This document shows positions 33,668 to 42,042 of a DNA stretch of 64,000 nucleotides, one piece after another. Position 1 is the stretch's first letter, and the number at the start of each line of letters is the position of its first letter. A program made the position numbers and the translations under genes. Below the pieces are notes generated by a model, which worked only from the letters and a program-made list of their open reading frames with translations, did not search any database and was not told the origin of the DNA. The DNA is taken from positions 14,211 to 78,210 of the forward strand of contig CAJPQT010000013.1 in the NCBI GenBank assembly GCA_905372865.1, given 5' to 3'. The DNA is from an uncultured Centipeda sp. GTDB lineage: Bacteria > Bacillota > Negativicutes > Selenomonadales > Selenomonadaceae.

Positions 33668-34222
33668 ATGCGGATCATTACGGGCAGCGCACGCGGCACA
33701 CGTCTGAAATCCCCTGTGGGGGTGGGGACCCGTCCGACGGCTGACCGTACGCGCGAGGCTCTCTTTAGCATGCTGGGCACACGCGTCTATGATGCGCAGG
33801 TGCTCGATCTCTTTGCGGGGACGGGGGCACTCGGACTTGAAGCCCTCTCGCGCGGAGCGGAATGCGCTGTGCTTGTCGACCGCGCAACGCACGCCGTTAT
33901 GGAGGAAAATATTCGCCGGACGAAGATGGAGAACCGTGCGGTGATTCGGCGCGGTGATGTCTATGGGCAGCTTGCTGCACTTTCGCAGGAGGGGCACGCG
34001 TTTGACCTCATCTTTGCCGATCCGCCCTATGAAAGCGGGGACAATACACGCGTGCTTTGCGCGGTGGAGGAGGGGCGGATTCTTGCCGCAGAGGGGCTCC
34101 TCATTCTCGAACAGGGGGCTGAGGAGCCTCTGATCGATCACGCAGGCAGTTTCTCGCTGCTCCGTGAACGTCGCTACGGTGCGGCACGGTTATGCTTTTA
34201 CACGCAGGAGGTGCAGGGATGA
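33668..34222 (+). CDS. rsmD: 16S rRNA (guanine(966)-N(2))-methyltransferase RsmD
   Basis: 184 residues, ATG 33668 behind GGGAGGAATGCG. It starts MRIITGSARGTRLKSP, has the SAM-binding DLFAGTGALGLEALSRGA and the catalytic FADPPYE (N/D-PPY amino-methyltransferase motif). It methylates G966 in 16S rRNA. Adjacent coaD overlaps its stop, the common Firmicute pair. Confidence 0.95.
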   Translation: MRIITGSARGTRLKSPVGVGTRPTADRTREALFSMLGTRVYDAQVLDLFAGTGALGLEALSRGAECAVLVDRATHAVMEENIRRTKMENRAVIRRGDVYGQLAALSQEGHAFDLIFADPPYESGDNTRVLCAVEEGRILAAEGLLILEQGAEEPLIDHAGSFSLLRERRYGAARLCFYTQEVQG

Positions 34223-34713
34223 GACGCGCGGTGTTTGCCGGCAGCTTTGACCCCGTGACGACGGGGCATATTGACATTGTGGAGCGTGCAGCTGCCATGT
34301 TCGACGAGCTCATTGTCTGCATTTTTCACAATGTGCAAAAGGAGGGCTGTTTCCCTCTGGATGACCGCGTTCGATTTCTGCGCGAGGCGACGGCACATGT
34401 TCCGAATGCGCGCGTGGACGTGTTCTCCGGGCTCTTGACGGACTACATGGAGCAGCAGAATGCGCGTGTCGTGGTACGCGGGCTGCGCTCGGTGAAGGAC
34501 TTTGAGTACGAGGAGAATCATGCGGCGATGGTTCGTCACCTCATGCCGGAGAGCGATACGATATTCTTGCTGACGCGTCCCGATCTGACCTTTGTCAGTT
34601 CCTCGGGGGTGCGTGAGCTCATCCGCTTCCGCGGGCCGGTACAGGGGATTGTACCGCCGTCGGTGGAGCAGGCGATTTTGAAGCTGTATGGCAAAAAGCC
34701 GCCTCTGGGATAA
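34219..34713 (+). CDS. coaD: Phosphopantetheine adenylyltransferase
   Basis: 164 residues from ATG 34219 (AGGAGGTGCAGGG upstream), overlapping rsmD. Nucleotidyltransferase motif FDPVTTGHIDIVERA, RGLRSVKDFEYE and the SSSGVRELI C-terminal site. It transfers AMP from ATP to 4'-phosphopantetheine to make dephospho-CoA. Confidence 0.97.
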   Translation: MRRAVFAGSFDPVTTGHIDIVERAAAMFDELIVCIFHNVQKEGCFPLDDRVRFLREATAHVPNARVDVFSGLLTDYMEQQNARVVVRGLRSVKDFEYEENHAAMVRHLMPESDTIFLLTRPDLTFVSSSGVRELIRFRGPVQGIVPPSVEQAILKLYGKKPPLG

Positions 34714-34748
34714 TGTCTCGGGGCCGTGCAGGTAAAGGAGATAGATTT

Positions 34749-35288
34749 ATGGCAGTAGTTGATACGCTGAAAAAGCTCGAAGATCTGGTTGCGGATGCAT
34801 CTCACCTCCCCTTCAGCGATAAGGCTCTTGTGAATGATGATGAGATTGTTCACCTTGTGGAGGAGCTGCGCATGGATCTCCCGAAGGAGCTGAACCGTGC
34901 GGCGGAGATCATGCAGGAGCAGGAGAGCATCATTAGCCGCGCACGCGAGGAGGCAAAGGATATCGTCGATACCGCACAGTCCCGCGCCAATCAGCTGCTT
35001 GAGGAGAGTGAGATCGTCATCCAGGCAAAGGAACGCGCCCGCACGATTATGCAGCAGACACAGGATCAGGCGCGCGAGATCATGGAGCAGGCACAGACGA
35101 GTGCCGCACGCCTGCAGAGCGACGCGGATGCCTATGCGAATCAGGTGTTCGAGCAGCTGATCGCACACGTCGGCAGCACGTTCAAGGGGGTGCAGCAGGC
35201 AGAGATGGGGCTGAATCAGGCGATGAATGTCCTGCGTACGGCAAAGGCTCAGATGAATGCACCGCAGGAGGATGTGGCGGATCTCTGA
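34749..35288 (+). CDS. Coiled-coil protein, V-ATPase subunit H-like, unknown function
   Basis: 179 residues from ATG 34749 (AAAGGAGATAG upstream). After 45 polar residues (VDTLKKLEDLVADA) a coiled coil spans about 50-130, rich in E, Q, A, R (ARTIMQQTQDQAREIMEQAQ). Proteins like this next to coaD in Negativicutes and Clostridia are often named ATPase or hypothetical. No signal or membrane segment, so cytoplasmic; the lipid and ribosome neighbours do not fix a role. Confidence 0.75.
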   Translation: MAVVDTLKKLEDLVADASHLPFSDKALVNDDEIVHLVEELRMDLPKELNRAAEIMQEQESIISRAREEAKDIVDTAQSRANQLLEESEIVIQAKERARTIMQQTQDQAREIMEQAQTSAARLQSDADAYANQVFEQLIAHVGSTFKGVQQAEMGLNQAMNVLRTAKAQMNAPQEDVADL

Positions 35289-35343
35289 AAACCCTCCTTG
35301 ACAATGCCGAAAACCGCCGCTATAATGTGAAAGGTCATGCGTC

Positions 35344-35844
35344 ATGATGAAGCTGGATGTTGACGAGGCGACATTCCCTCTTGGTGAAAGTCGTTCCTTC
35401 TCGTTTGTCGTTGCACCGGAGTCCATTGGTTTGGAAGAGGATGCCGGATTGTTTCGCGGAGAGATTTATGTCGACGGTTCGGTGATGAATACGGGATCCT
35501 CTCTGCGTACCACAGGAACGATTCGTACGCGCCGATGCTTTGTCTGTGACCGCTGCCTTGCAGAGGGGGAGCGGGAATTAACGCTTGATTTTTCTGAGGA
35601 CTATGCGAAGACTCCGGGAGAAACGGATGAGACTGCGTCCTATGATGGCACGGCCATCATTCTGGATGATCTCGTACGTGACACCCTCCTTGTGGCTGAG
35701 CCGCTGCGTGAGCTGTGTAAGTCTGATTGCAAGGGTCTCTGTCCGGTCTGTGGACAGAACCTGAACGAGGGGGCCTGTGACTGTGATTCGTTCGTGCCAG
35801 ATCCCCGACTGGCGGCTTTAGAAAGCCTACTCCAAAACGATTAA
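35344..35844 (+). CDS. DUF177 (YceD/Duf177) domain protein
   Basis: 166 residues. Two Cys pairs suggest zinc: CFVCDRCL in the middle and C-x3-C-x3-CPVCGQNLNEGACDCD near the end, the family signature (KGLCPVCG). Relatives affect 23S rRNA accumulation and are nearly always placed before rpmF, as here. Confidence 0.9.
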   Translation: MMKLDVDEATFPLGESRSFSFVVAPESIGLEEDAGLFRGEIYVDGSVMNTGSSLRTTGTIRTRRCFVCDRCLAEGERELTLDFSEDYAKTPGETDETASYDGTAIILDDLVRDTLLVAEPLRELCKSDCKGLCPVCGQNLNEGACDCDSFVPDPRLAALESLLQND

Positions 35845-35859
35845 GGAGGTGTATCCAAA

Positions 35860-36039
35860 GTGGCAGTACCAAAGAGAAAGACATCGAAAGCACGCCGTGA
35901 CCGCCGCCGTGCAAACTGGAAACTCGAAGCGCCGCACTACGTATCGTGCCCGCAGTGTCATGAGCCGAAGCTTCCGCATCACGTATGCATGGAATGCGGC
36001 TATTATGATGGAAAACCTGTGGCCGAGGCGGCTGAATGA
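35860..36039 (+). CDS. rpmF: 50S ribosomal protein L32
   Basis: 59 residues from GTG 35860, with AAGGAGG 9 bases upstream. AVPKRKTSKARRDRRRANW is the standard L32 N-terminus, and CPQC with CMEC make the zinc ribbon (C+ form). It binds the 50S subunit. Directly after the DUF177 gene; a strong terminator separates it from fapR. Confidence 0.95.
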   Translation: MAVPKRKTSKARRDRRRANWKLEAPHYVSCPQCHEPKLPHHVCMECGYYDGKPVAEAAE

Positions 36040-36047
36040 GAACCGTC

Positions 36048-36093
36048 GAACTGCTGCAGGAAGTCATCTGACTTCCTGCAACAGTTCTTTTTT
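36048..36093 (+). terminator. Terminator after rpmF
   Basis: GAACTG-TGCAGGAAGTCA pairs with TGACTTCCTGCA-CAGTTC around a 2-base loop, with one bulge, then six T. Confidence 0.9.
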
Positions 36094-36105
36094 AATGAAA
36101 TCCTC

Positions 36106-36134
36106 TTGCAATTTTTTTTAGCACCTAGTATAAT
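36106..36134 (+). promoter_or_regulatory. Promoter of the fapR-plsX-fab cluster
   Basis: TTGCAA at 36106-36111, 17 bases, TATAAT at 36129-36134. Two FapR-like sites overlap or follow it. Confidence 0.85.
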
Positions 36135-36163
36135 ATCTTCGTATAGATAGCATCAGGTGCTAA
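36118..36163. promoter_or_regulatory. Tandem FapR operator candidates
   Basis: Site 1, 36118-36133, reads TTAGCACCTAGTATAA and covers the -10 box. Site 2, 36147-36163, read on the reverse strand is TTAGCACCTGATGCTAT, a near-perfect palindrome. Both fit the FapR pattern TTAGTACCT-N-(N)-TACTAA. They lie directly before the fapR gene, so autoregulation with relief by malonyl-CoA is expected. Confidence 0.75.
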
Positions 36164-36222
36164 AAATAATAAATACGCGCGTATGTCACAGCATATCGTG
36201 TGTTTTGGAGAGGAGTGACGTG

Positions 36223-36777
36223 ATGACGGAGAAGAAGCGTCGGCGGCAGGAGACGCTCGTTATGGCCGTACGGAAAGAACCGTTTCTGACGGATGAGGCG
36301 CTTGCGAAAAAACTTGCCGTGAGTGTGCAGACGGTGCGGCTCGACCGCACGGAGCTCGGCATCCCTGAGCTGCGCGCTCGTGTGCGCACGCTTGCGGAGA
36401 ACGCGCGCGAGAAGGTACGCGCCATTCCGCACACCGAGGTGATCGGCGACCTGCTCTCCCTTGAACTGGGGGTGCGTGGAACATCGGCGCTGCGCGTGAC
36501 GGATGATCTCCTCTTCGCGGACTTGGAGATTGCGCGCGGCACGGCACTCTTCTCTCAGGCAAACTCACTCGCACTTGCAATCATTGACGCGCCGATCGCC
36601 ATGACGGGGGTCGCAAACGTAAAGTATAAGACGCCGATCAAAAAGGGCGATACGGTCATCGCACATGCGGAGATCGTGAAGGTGCGCGGGAATAAAATTT
36701 TTGTATGGGTTAAGACATATCGAGAAGATAAAGAAGTCTTTCGTGCAAAGTTTATCGTGGTATCTCTCGAACGGTGA
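36223..36777 (+). CDS. fapR: Fatty-acid and phospholipid biosynthesis regulator FapR
   Basis: 184 residues from ATG 36223 (GAGAGGAGTGACGTG upstream; longer frame from 36157 would begin within the operator). N-terminal DeoR-like winged helix (RRRQETLVMAVRKEPFLTDEALAKKLAVSVQTVRLDR) and C-terminal hot-dog domain (NVKYKTPIKKGDTVIAHAEIV) that binds malonyl-CoA. It represses lipid synthesis genes when malonyl-CoA is low. Its operators are at its own promoter; plsX follows. Confidence 0.93.
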   Translation: MTEKKRRRQETLVMAVRKEPFLTDEALAKKLAVSVQTVRLDRTELGIPELRARVRTLAENAREKVRAIPHTEVIGDLLSLELGVRGTSALRVTDDLLFADLEIARGTALFSQANSLALAIIDAPIAMTGVANVKYKTPIKKGDTVIAHAEIVKVRGNKIFVWVKTYREDKEVFRAKFIVVSLER

Positions 36778-36806
36778 GGGAACGGCATGGGGGAAGGGAG
36801 TGCAGG

Positions 36807-37820
36807 ATGCGTATAGCGGTCGATGCGATGGGCGGTGATTTCGCTCCGAAGGAGATTGTACGCGGAGCGGTGGATGCCGCGAAGAAATACGACTGCGAGA
36901 TTGTGCTGATCGGGGATGAGGAGCAAATTCGTGCAGAGCTTCACGGTGCAGATCCTGCCGCCCTGCACATCTCCATCGTCCATGCCTCTGAGGTGATTGG
37001 CATGAACGAACATCCCGCCGAGGCGGTGCGTTCCAAGAAGGATTCCTCCGTTGTGGTCGCGACCCGCCTTGTCAAGGAGGGTAGCTGTGACGCGGTGTTC
37101 TCCGCGGGTTCGACGGGAGCGGCAGTTGCAGCGGCACAGCTGATCCTACACCGCATACGCGGTGTAGGCCGACCCTCCATCGCAACGCCGATGCCGACAC
37201 CGGACGGCGTGACGCTCATGCTCGACTCGGGGGCAAATGTGGATTCGAAGCCGGAGCATCTCGTACAGAGCGCCGTCATGGGTTCCCTCTATGCGCAGCA
37301 CGTCTTTGGCATCGAGCATCCGCGCGTCGGCCTTCTCAATATCGGTGAGGAGGAGACGAAGGGCAACGAGCAGGCGAAGGAGACATATCCCATGCTCAAG
37401 GCGGAGCCCAACATCCGCTTCTGCGGCAACGCAGAGGGGCGTGATGTGCCCAAGGGGAATTTTGATGTCGTCATTTGTGATGGATTTGTCGGGAATGTTG
37501 TGCTAAAATTTGCAGAGGGCCTTGCGAAAACGATTCTGGGGCTCATCCGCGAAGAGATTCGCGGCGCAGGCCTGATGGCAAAGCTTGGCGCACTTCTCCT
37601 CATGCCGACACTTCGGCGTCTCGGCAAGCGGCTCGATGTCCGAGAGTATGGCGGTGCGCCGCTCCTCGGCGTGAACGGCTATTGTGTCATCGGGCACGGA
37701 TCCTCGGATGCAAAATCCGTTGCAAGCGCGATTGGCGTGACCGTGGACTACGTGAATGGAAGAGTGTTGGATCAGATCCGTGATGCTCTGGCAAAGGAGG
37801 GGGAGAGGGATCGTGCCTAA
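36807..37820 (+). CDS. plsX: Phosphate acyltransferase PlsX
   Basis: 337 residues from ATG 36807. It starts MRIAVDAMGGDFAPKEIV and has SAGSTGAAVAAA and VGLLNIGEEETKGNE, the PlsX core. It makes acyl-phosphate from acyl-ACP for PlsY. The stop overlaps the fabH start by 8 bases. Confidence 0.97.
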   Translation: MRIAVDAMGGDFAPKEIVRGAVDAAKKYDCEIVLIGDEEQIRAELHGADPAALHISIVHASEVIGMNEHPAEAVRSKKDSSVVVATRLVKEGSCDAVFSAGSTGAAVAAAQLILHRIRGVGRPSIATPMPTPDGVTLMLDSGANVDSKPEHLVQSAVMGSLYAQHVFGIEHPRVGLLNIGEEETKGNEQAKETYPMLKAEPNIRFCGNAEGRDVPKGNFDVVICDGFVGNVVLKFAEGLAKTILGLIREEIRGAGLMAKLGALLLMPTLRRLGKRLDVREYGGAPLLGVNGYCVIGHGSSDAKSVASAIGVTVDYVNGRVLDQIRDALAKEGERDRA

Positions 37821-38817
37821 CATCAGTGCAGGCATCCTCGGAACGGGCTACTACGTTCCGGAGCGCGTGCTGACGAACTTTGACCTTGAGAAGATGGTTC
37901 AGACAAATGATGCATGGATCGTCGAACGCACGGGCATTCATGAGCGACGCATCGCTGCGGATGGTGAGCCGGTCTCTGTGCTCGCACAGCATGCGGCAGA
38001 GATGGCACTCACGGATGCAGGCATCGTTGCCGAGGATTTGGACCTCATCATCATGGCAACGCTTACCTCAGATCGGATCATTCCGTCGACGGCGTGTGTG
38101 CTTCAAGATCGCCTCGGGGCAAAACAGGCGGCTGCATTCGATCTCTCGGCAGCGTGCTCCGGCTTCGTTTACGCTGCATCGATTGCATCGCAGTTTATCG
38201 AGAATGGCATCTATCGCCACGTCCTCGTGATCGGCGGCGAGACCCTGTCAAAGGTCATTGACTGGCAGGACCGCAATACATGTATTCTCTTCGGCGACGG
38301 TGCGGGCGCGGCTGTGTTCGGACCCGTTGAGGAGGGCTATGGGATACGCTCCTTTGATCTTGGCAGCGACGGCTCGGGGGGCGATGCTCTTGATATTCCG
38401 TCGAGCGGCAGCCTTTGCCCCGTGACACCGGAGACGATTGAGCAGCGCCTCAACTTCGTCCACATGGACGGCAAGGCGGTGTTCCGCTTTGCAACCAAGG
38501 TTATGGGAAAGACGGTAGAGACTTCCCTCGAACGCGCCGGAATGCGGCGCGAGGAGCTGGACTACCTCGTCCCGCATCAAGCGAATATCCGTATTATCCA
38601 GGCGGCAGCCAAGCGACTTGACATGCCGATGGACAAAGTCATTATAAATATTCATCGTTACGGCAATATGTCTGCCGCATCCATCCCTGTCGCCCTTGCG
38701 GAGGCGGCGCACGCGCAGCGGTTCAAAAAGGGAGACAACATCGCCCTCGCAGGTTTCGGCGCGGGACTTACATGGGCATCGTGTATTATGAAGTGGGCGA
38801 AGGAGGAAAACGGTTAA
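37813..38817 (+). CDS. fabH: Beta-ketoacyl-ACP synthase III
   Basis: 334 residues from GTG 37813 (AAAGGAGGGGG upstream). Catalytic Cys in SAACSGFVYA, His in VPHQANIRI and Asn in HRYGNMSAASIP. It starts fatty acid chains from acyl-CoA and malonyl-ACP. One-base overlap with fabK. Confidence 0.97.
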   Translation: MPNISAGILGTGYYVPERVLTNFDLEKMVQTNDAWIVERTGIHERRIAADGEPVSVLAQHAAEMALTDAGIVAEDLDLIIMATLTSDRIIPSTACVLQDRLGAKQAAAFDLSAACSGFVYAASIASQFIENGIYRHVLVIGGETLSKVIDWQDRNTCILFGDGAGAAVFGPVEEGYGIRSFDLGSDGSGGDALDIPSSGSLCPVTPETIEQRLNFVHMDGKAVFRFATKVMGKTVETSLERAGMRREELDYLVPHQANIRIIQAAAKRLDMPMDKVIINIHRYGNMSAASIPVALAEAAHAQRFKKGDNIALAGFGAGLTWASCIMKWAKEENG

Positions 38818-39764
38818 TGTTTGAACACAATCCGATCTGTCAGATGCTTGGCATCAAGTATCCAATTTTCCAAGGTGGCATGGCATGGATCGGCACAGCC
38901 GAACTTGCCTCTGCTGTTTCCAATGCGGGGGGACTTGGACTGATCGGTGCCGGCCACATGCCGCCCGATGCACTCAGGAATGAGATCCACAAGGTCAAGG
39001 GATGGACGGAGAAGCCCTTCGGTGTGAATGTCATGCTCATGAGCCCCTTTGTCAAGGAGGTCATGCAGGTGGTGCTCGAGGAGCGCGTCCCCGTCATCAC
39101 GACGGGCGCGGGCAACCCCGGTGAGTATGTGCCGGCACTCAAGGAGATTGGCTCGAAGGTCATCCCTGTGGTCGCGTCGGTCGCACTTGCACGTCGCCTC
39201 GTACGTACGGGCGTGGATGCCGTAATTGCAGAGGGGACGGAGTCCGGCGGTCACATCGGCGAGATTACGACGATGGCACTCCTGCCGCAGGTCGTTGACG
39301 CAGTGGATGTCCCCGTGATCGGCGCCGGCGGCATCGGCGATTCGCGCGGCATGGCAGCGGCGTTCGCACTCGGCGCGCAGGCGATCCAGATGGGCTCGCG
39401 CTTCGTTCTGAGTGAGGAGTGCATTGCACACCCGAACTACAAGAACGCCGTGCTCAAGGCAAAGGATCGCTCGACCGTCGTCACGGGGCGCTCGCTCGGC
39501 CATCCGGCGCGCGTTCTGCAGAACAAGCTCTCGCGCAAGTACGAGGAGATGGAGGCCGCAGGTGCCTCACATGAGGAACTCGAACAGCTCGGTGTCGGCA
39601 GTCTGCATCGTGCAACACATGAGGGCGATGTCGACAACGGATCTGTTATGATCGGTGAGATCTCCGGCATGCTCTCGGACATCAAGCCCGTTGCACAGAT
39701 CATGGAAGACATTGTAAATGGTCTTCCAGGTGCGTTCGATGCAGCACGCAGGACTTGTGAGTGA
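38817..39764 (+). CDS. fabK: Enoyl-ACP reductase II (FabK)
   Basis: 315 residues from ATG 38817, which shares a base with the fabH stop. FMN TIM barrel: KYPIFQGGMAWIGTAELASAVSNAGGLGLIGAG, GTESGGHIGEITTM and APVIGAGGIGD-type phosphate loop. It completes each elongation cycle using NADH and FMN; it stands in for FabI. Position inside the fab cluster supports FabK over a nitronate monooxygenase. Confidence 0.92.
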   Translation: MFEHNPICQMLGIKYPIFQGGMAWIGTAELASAVSNAGGLGLIGAGHMPPDALRNEIHKVKGWTEKPFGVNVMLMSPFVKEVMQVVLEERVPVITTGAGNPGEYVPALKEIGSKVIPVVASVALARRLVRTGVDAVIAEGTESGGHIGEITTMALLPQVVDAVDVPVIGAGGIGDSRGMAAAFALGAQAIQMGSRFVLSEECIAHPNYKNAVLKAKDRSTVVTGRSLGHPARVLQNKLSRKYEEMEAAGASHEELEQLGVGSLHRATHEGDVDNGSVMIGEISGMLSDIKPVAQIMEDIVNGLPGAFDAARRTCE

Positions 39765-39775
39765 GGGGGATCGCG

Positions 39776-40711
39776 ATGGGAAAACGTGCATTTCTGTTCC
39801 CCGGACAGGGAGCGCAGGTCGTCGGTATGGGAAAGGATTTTTTCGATACTTACGATCTTGCAAAGAAACGTTTTGCGGAGGCCGATGAGGCACTTGGCTA
39901 CTCCATCAGCAAGCTCTGCTTTGAGGGGCCTGCCGATCAGCTGCAGCTGACCGAGCACACACAGCCTGCGATCCTTACGGTCGCGGTCATCGCCTCCGAG
40001 CTTCTGCGTGCTGAGGGGATTGTGCCCGAGATCGCGGCGGGGCACAGTCTCGGCGAGTATGCGGCACTCGTGGCTGCGGGCGTACTCTCCTTCCAGGATG
40101 CCGTCCTGCTCGTGCACAAGCGTGGTGCCTATATGCAGGAGGCTGTTCCTGTGGGTGAGGGCGCGATGGCTGCAGTCATCGGGCTCGACGATGAGACGAT
40201 CATCTCTGTTTGTGCCGAGGCAAGCTCTGTGGGGGCTGTTCAGGCGGTCAACTTCAACTGTCCCGGCCAGACGGTCATCGCGGGGACGGCAAAGGGTGTG
40301 GAGACGGCGGTTCAGCGCTTGCAGGAAAAGGGCGCGAAGAAGGCGGTCATCCTGCCGGTCTCGGCACCGTTCCACTCGACGCTCATGGAACCTGCCGCGA
40401 AGAAACTTGCGGCGGAGCTCGACAAGGTGGAGCTGCATGATGCGGCGTTCCCTGTCGTCTCGAACTATACGGGCGGTCTTCAGCAGACGGCAGCGGAGAT
40501 CAAGGCGAATCTCGTAGCACAGGCGGACCATCCTGTGCGCTGGATCGCGTGTGTGAATACCATGCGCGACTTCGGCGCGGATACCTACGTCGAGTGTGGC
40601 CCGGGCAAGACGCTGGCAGGGTTCAACAAGCGCATCGACAAGACGCTGAGGAGCCTGAACGTCGAGAATGTGGAATCCCTGCAAAAAACACTTGACACAC
40701 TAAAGAAGTAA
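39776..40711 (+). CDS. fabD: Malonyl-CoA-ACP transacylase
   Basis: 311 residues from ATG 39776. FLFPGQGAQ at the start, active Ser in AGHSLGEYAAL, His in PVSAPFHSTLM. It loads malonate on ACP encoded downstream. Confidence 0.97.
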   Translation: MGKRAFLFPGQGAQVVGMGKDFFDTYDLAKKRFAEADEALGYSISKLCFEGPADQLQLTEHTQPAILTVAVIASELLRAEGIVPEIAAGHSLGEYAALVAAGVLSFQDAVLLVHKRGAYMQEAVPVGEGAMAAVIGLDDETIISVCAEASSVGAVQAVNFNCPGQTVIAGTAKGVETAVQRLQEKGAKKAVILPVSAPFHSTLMEPAAKKLAAELDKVELHDAAFPVVSNYTGGLQQTAAEIKANLVAQADHPVRWIACVNTMRDFGADTYVECGPGKTLAGFNKRIDKTLRSLNVENVESLQKTLDTLKK

Positions 40712-40749
40712 TGCTTAAATGAATTCGGTGTGATTTAAGGAGGATATTC

Positions 40750-41493
40750 ATGCTTCTTGAGGGGAAAGTTGCTCTTGTTACGGGCGGTTCTCGTGGCATT
40801 GGACGCGCGATCGCCATCCGGCTTGCACGGGAGGGGGCGAAGGTTGCCGTCAACTATGCAGGAAATCAGGCTGCTGCCGAAGAGGTCAGGACGATCATCG
40901 AGGAGCAGGGCGGTACAGCAGTGATCGTTCAGGCCGATGTGTCGGACAGTGCTGCTGTAGCCGAAATGGTCGCGCATGTGCATGAGCAGCTTGGTGGGCT
41001 CGATATTCTCATCAACAATGCGGGCATCACGCGTGACACGCTGCTCGTCCGCATGAAGGATGAGGATTTCGATGCGGTCATCGGCACGAACCTCAAGGGG
41101 ATCTACGCCTGCACGAAGGCCGCCGCAAAGTTTATGACAAAGCAGCGCAGCGGGCGCATCGTGAATCTCTCCTCCGTTGTCGGTGAGATCGGCAACGTAG
41201 GGCAGACGAACTACGCCGCCGCAAAGGCCGGCGTGATCGGCTTCTCGAAGGCTGCGGCAAAGGAGTTTGCGCCGCGCGGGATCACGGTCAATGTCGTTGC
41301 GCCCGGCTTCATTGACACCGATATGACAGCTGTCCTGAAGGACAGCATTCGTGAAAAGCTTGTCGAGGAAATTCCGCTGGGAACGCTCGGCAAACCGGAG
41401 CATGTTGCCGATGCTGTACTCTTCCTTGTGAGTGATGCAGCATCGTACATTACCGGCCAAACGCTGAATGTAGACGGCGGCATGGTTATGTAG
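40750..41493 (+). CDS. fabG: 3-oxoacyl-ACP reductase
   Basis: 247 residues. SDR fold: TGGSRGIGRAIA (NADPH), NNAGIT, catalytic Ser in NLSSVVGEIGNVGQTNYAAAKAG with Tyr-x3-Lys. Reduces beta-ketoacyl-ACP. AAGGAGGATATTC lies just upstream. Confidence 0.97.
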   Translation: MLLEGKVALVTGGSRGIGRAIAIRLAREGAKVAVNYAGNQAAAEEVRTIIEEQGGTAVIVQADVSDSAAVAEMVAHVHEQLGGLDILINNAGITRDTLLVRMKDEDFDAVIGTNLKGIYACTKAAAKFMTKQRSGRIVNLSSVVGEIGNVGQTNYAAAKAGVIGFSKAAAKEFAPRGITVNVVAPGFIDTDMTAVLKDSIREKLVEEIPLGTLGKPEHVADAVLFLVSDAASYITGQTLNVDGGMVM

Positions 41494-41528
41494 CATACAA
41501 TCAATCTATTTAAAGGAGGTGAAAATGC

Positions 41529-41759
41529 ATGGCAACGTTTGACAAGGTTCGCGACATCGTCGTGGAACAGCTTGGCTCGGAGGCTGATGAAGTCACGCTC
41601 GAGTCCACCTTCATTGACGATCTTGGCGCAGATTCGCTCGACATCGTTGAGCTCATCATGGCTTTTGAGGAGGAATTCAATGTAGAAATCCCCGATGAGG
41701 CTGCTGAGAAGATTAAAACGGTTCAGGATGTCGTCAATTACATCGATCAGAACAAGTAA
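41529..41759 (+). CDS. acpP: Acyl carrier protein
   Basis: 76 residues, acidic, four helices with the phosphopantetheine serine in GADSLDIVELIMAFEEEF. AAAGGAGGTGAAAATGC upstream. Carries growing acyl chains. A terminator follows, so fapR to acpP is one transcription unit. Confidence 0.98.
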   Translation: MATFDKVRDIVVEQLGSEADEVTLESTFIDDLGADSLDIVELIMAFEEEFNVEIPDEAAEKIKTVQDVVNYIDQNK

Positions 41760-41807
41760 GACACTGCGATAGCAATCGCATTCGTGCACAAAACTGGTCT
41801 TTTTGGG

Positions 41808-41842
41808 AAATCCCGTGACAGCTCAGGCGCACGGGATTTTTC
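41808..41842 (+). terminator. Terminator after acpP
   Basis: AAATCCCGTG pairs with CACGGGATTT around a 12-base loop, followed by TTTCT. The 200 bases from here to the next gene show no gene or clear promoter. Confidence 0.8.
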
Positions 41843-42042
41843 TCAAAAGGCAGTATTACTGACCACGCATACAATCAGGGCTGATGAGTGCCCTGCTGTA
41901 ATAGATTCGTCTTCCGTCCGAGCGTGACGTGAAATCGGTGCATACATGGATGGGAGATGAGCCAAAACTTCTTGCGGAGAGAAATGGTGCTCGGTGAACA
42001 CCTTGCTGCTGTGTGGCGATCTCTCCCGATTGGAGGGCTTAT

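Noticed and set aside
39437..40684. A 415-codon reverse-strand frame under fabK/fabD
   Set aside because: Shadow of real genes with no family-like sequence.
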